64,000 bases of DNA from UBA2882 sp964619485 (lineage in GTDB: Bacteria > Bacillota > Clostridia > Lachnospirales > Lachnospiraceae): the NCBI GenBank assembly GCA_964619485.1, contig CAZUCI010000002.1, forward strand, positions 28,433-92,432, given 5' to 3'. Under the pieces are notes generated by a model. It had not been told where the DNA came from. It saw nothing but the letters and a program-made list of their open reading frames with translations, and did no database searches. Below are positions 62,329 through 64,000 of the stretch, piece by piece. Position 1 is the stretch's first letter. Each line of letters begins with the position of its first letter. The position numbers and the translations under genes were made by a program.

Positions 62329-64000
62329 ATGAGTAAAGAACTTGCAAAAACCTATGATCCTCATGGCATTGAGGACCGTATCTATGAAAAATGGCTGGAA
62401 AAGAAGTATTTCCATGCAGAAGTGGATCACGATAAAAAACCATTTACCATTGTTATTCCACCACCAAACATTACAGGACAGCTCCACATGGGACATGCCC
62501 TTGACAATACCATGCAGGATATCCTCATTCGTTTTAAAAGAATGCAGGGATACAATGCATTATGGCAGCCTGGTACAGACCACGCTTCCATCGCAACAGA
62601 AGTTAAAATTATTGAGAAGTTAAAAGAGCAGGGCATTGATAAACATGACCTGGGCAGAGAAAAATTCTTAGAGAAGGCATGGGACTGGAAAAAAGAGTAC
62701 GGCGGACGTATTATTGAGCAGCTGAAAAAGATGGGCTCCTCCTGTGACTGGGACAGAGAACGTTTTACCATGGATGAGGGCTGCAACAAGGCTGTTACAG
62801 AAGTTTTCTGTAAGATGCATGAAAAAGGATGGATTTACAAGGGCTCCCGTATTATCAACTGGTGTCCTGTCTGCAATACCTCTATTTCTGATGCAGAAGT
62901 AGAATATGAGGATCAGGCTGGACATTTCTGGCATATAAAATATCCACTGGTTGATGAAAACGGAAAACCAAGTACAACAGAATTTTTGGAGGTTGCAACC
63001 ACAAGACCGGAAACAATGCTTGGTGATACTGCAGTAGCCATTCATCCGGATGATGAGAGATATACTTACCTTCACGGCAGACAGGTTTGGCTTCCAATTG
63101 TAAACAAAGCAATTCCTGTTGTAGAAGATACCTATGTAGATATGGAATTTGGTACCGGTGTGGTTAAGATTACACCTGCCCATGACCCTAACGATTTTGA
63201 AGTTGGAAAACGTCACGGCCTGGAAGTAATCAATATCTTAAACGATGATGCTACCATCAATGCAAACGGTGGAATCTACGAGGGAATGGACCGTTACGAA
63301 GCAAGAGCAGCCATCGTTGAGAAATTAAAAGAAGAAGGTCTTTTGGTTAAAATTGAAGATTACAGCCATAACGTTGGTACTCATGACAGATGTAAAACCA
63401 CCATCGAGCCAATGGTAAAAGAGCAGTGGTTCGTCAAGATGGATGAACTGATCAAACCTGCTGTAAAGGCTGTAAAAGAAGGCGATATCAAATTAGTTCC
63501 GGAGCGTATGGAGAAAACCTACTTTAACTGGACTGACAATATTCGTGATTGGTGTATCAGTCGTCAACTATGGTGGGGACATAGAATTCCTGCTTATTAC
63601 TGCGATACTTGTCATGAAATAGCAGTAGATAGAGATATGCCGGATGTATGTCCAAAGTGCGGCGGCACTCACTTTACACAAGACCCAGATACCTTAGATA
63701 CTTGGTTTTCGTCTGCACTTTGGCCATTTGAGACCTTAGGCTGGCCTGAAAAAACAGAAGAGTTAAAATACTTTTATCCTACAGATGTATTAGTGACTGC
63801 TTATGATATTATTTTCTTTTGGGTTATCCGTATGATTTTCTCCGGATTTGAGCAGATGGGGGAGAAACCATTTAAGACCGTTTTATTCCACGGTCTGGTT
63901 CGTGACTCCCAGGGACGCAAGATGAGTAAATCTCTTGGAAATGGAATTGATCCATTGGAGATTATCGACCAGTACGGCGCAGATGCACTTCGTCTGACCT
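62329..64000 (+). CDS. valS: Valine-tRNA ligase (ValRS), 3' truncated by window edge
   Basis: 557 residues visible, no stop. Class I synthetase: PPPNITGQLHMGHAL (HIGH site near residues 46-60), a large CP1 editing domain with TTRPETMLGDTAVAI (hydrolyses mischarged Thr-tRNA), CPVCN and CPKCGG zinc motifs, WWGHRIPAYY, and GRKMSKSLGNG (KMSKS). It charges tRNA-Val. ATG 62329 is 14 bases after GGAG. Two-thirds of the gene is in view. Confidence 0.97.
   Translation, partial: MSKELAKTYDPHGIEDRIYEKWLEKKYFHAEVDHDKKPFTIVIPPPNITGQLHMGHALDNTMQDILIRFKRMQGYNALWQPGTDHASIATEVKIIEKLKEQGIDKHDLGREKFLEKAWDWKKEYGGRIIEQLKKMGSSCDWDRERFTMDEGCNKAVTEVFCKMHEKGWIYKGSRIINWCPVCNTSISDAEVEYEDQAGHFWHIKYPLVDENGKPSTTEFLEVATTRPETMLGDTAVAIHPDDERYTYLHGRQVWLPIVNKAIPVVEDTYVDMEFGTGVVKITPAHDPNDFEVGKRHGLEVINILNDDATINANGGIYEGMDRYEARAAIVEKLKEEGLLVKIEDYSHNVGTHDRCKTTIEPMVKEQWFVKMDELIKPAVKAVKEGDIKLVPERMEKTYFNWTDNIRDWCISRQLWWGHRIPAYYCDTCHEIAVDRDMPDVCPKCGGTHFTQDPDTLDTWFSSALWPFETLGWPEKTEELKYFYPTDVLVTAYDIIFFWVIRMIFSGFEQMGEKPFKTVLFHGLVRDSQGRKMSKSLGNGIDPLEIIDQYGADALRLT

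Overview
The window is a stretch of chromosome from a low-to-moderate GC Gram-positive anaerobe. It is most likely a member of the Lachnospiraceae (Blautia/Roseburia-like Clostridia); genus is an inference from overall protein style. Pointers are the AddAB recombination nuclease instead of RecBCD, GlnRS used directly, ECF-type ThiT under a TPP riboswitch, DUF2225/DUF6062/DUF1700/DUF4097 proteins, BspA-like surface protein, GH36 and GH13 sugar enzymes, strong AGGAGG ribosome sites, and no phage or insertion-sequence genes. Most is ordinary core genome, with one or two less ordinary gene sets and unusually many short repeats between genes.

Layout. 1-6.6 kb: 3' end of an EAL-domain protein, a large membrane protein, glnS, a DUF2225 zinc protein and a MocR-type regulator. 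6.6-10.9 kb: an acidic membrane-anchored protein (minus strand), TetR plus a flavoprotein, a DUF6062 protein (minus) and a uracil/xanthine permease. 10.9-12.5 kb: repeat-rich non-coding DNA and a pseudogene with an in-frame stop. 12.5-19.6 kb: addB-addA. 19.6-22.9 kb (minus): glycosyltransferase with helical-repeat tail, thiT with TPP riboswitch, MATE exporter. 23.0-32.5 kb: hybrid sensor kinase, BspA-like leucine-rich-repeat protein, MoxR ATPase (frameshifted at its 5' end), DUF58 protein and a membrane transglutaminase-like protein, read as one unit. 32.5-34.9 kb: lepB (minus), a ~300 bp giant inverted repeat, and a HAD-hydrolase/CPBP-protease fusion. 35.0-41.2 kb: gltB-gltD. 41.3-45.5 kb: HPr-like protein, a PD-(D/E)XK plus Rad3-type helicase, endonuclease IV (minus).

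45.5-51.5 kb: a non-coding region with two perfect DnaA boxes, a GH13 glycosidase behind a promoter with two palindromes, then a three-gene ABC export cassette (ATPase, secreted/anchored adhesin-like partner, FtsX-type permease). 51.7-53.2 kb: a long Ala/Glu/Lys coiled-coil protein with a SHOCT-like tail. 53.3-59.5 kb: TetR regulator, GT-B-like protein, GPH sugar symporter and GH36 alpha-galactosidase, likely one alpha-galactoside-related operon. 59.8 kb: a tRNA-Pro with anticodon AGG (minus). 60.0-62.1 kb: PadR regulator, DUF1700 and DUF4097 envelope-stress-like cassette behind a strong promoter and a 25 bp palindrome. 62.3 kb to the end: valS, cut by the window edge.

The best candidates for something undescribed are the kinase-LRR-MoxR-DUF58-transglutaminase cluster with its altered catalytic residues and frameshift, the giant palindromic element at 33.1-33.4 kb with three internal hairpins, the repeat-built leader ORF overlapping the TetR start at 53.44 kb, and the HAD-CPBP fusion.
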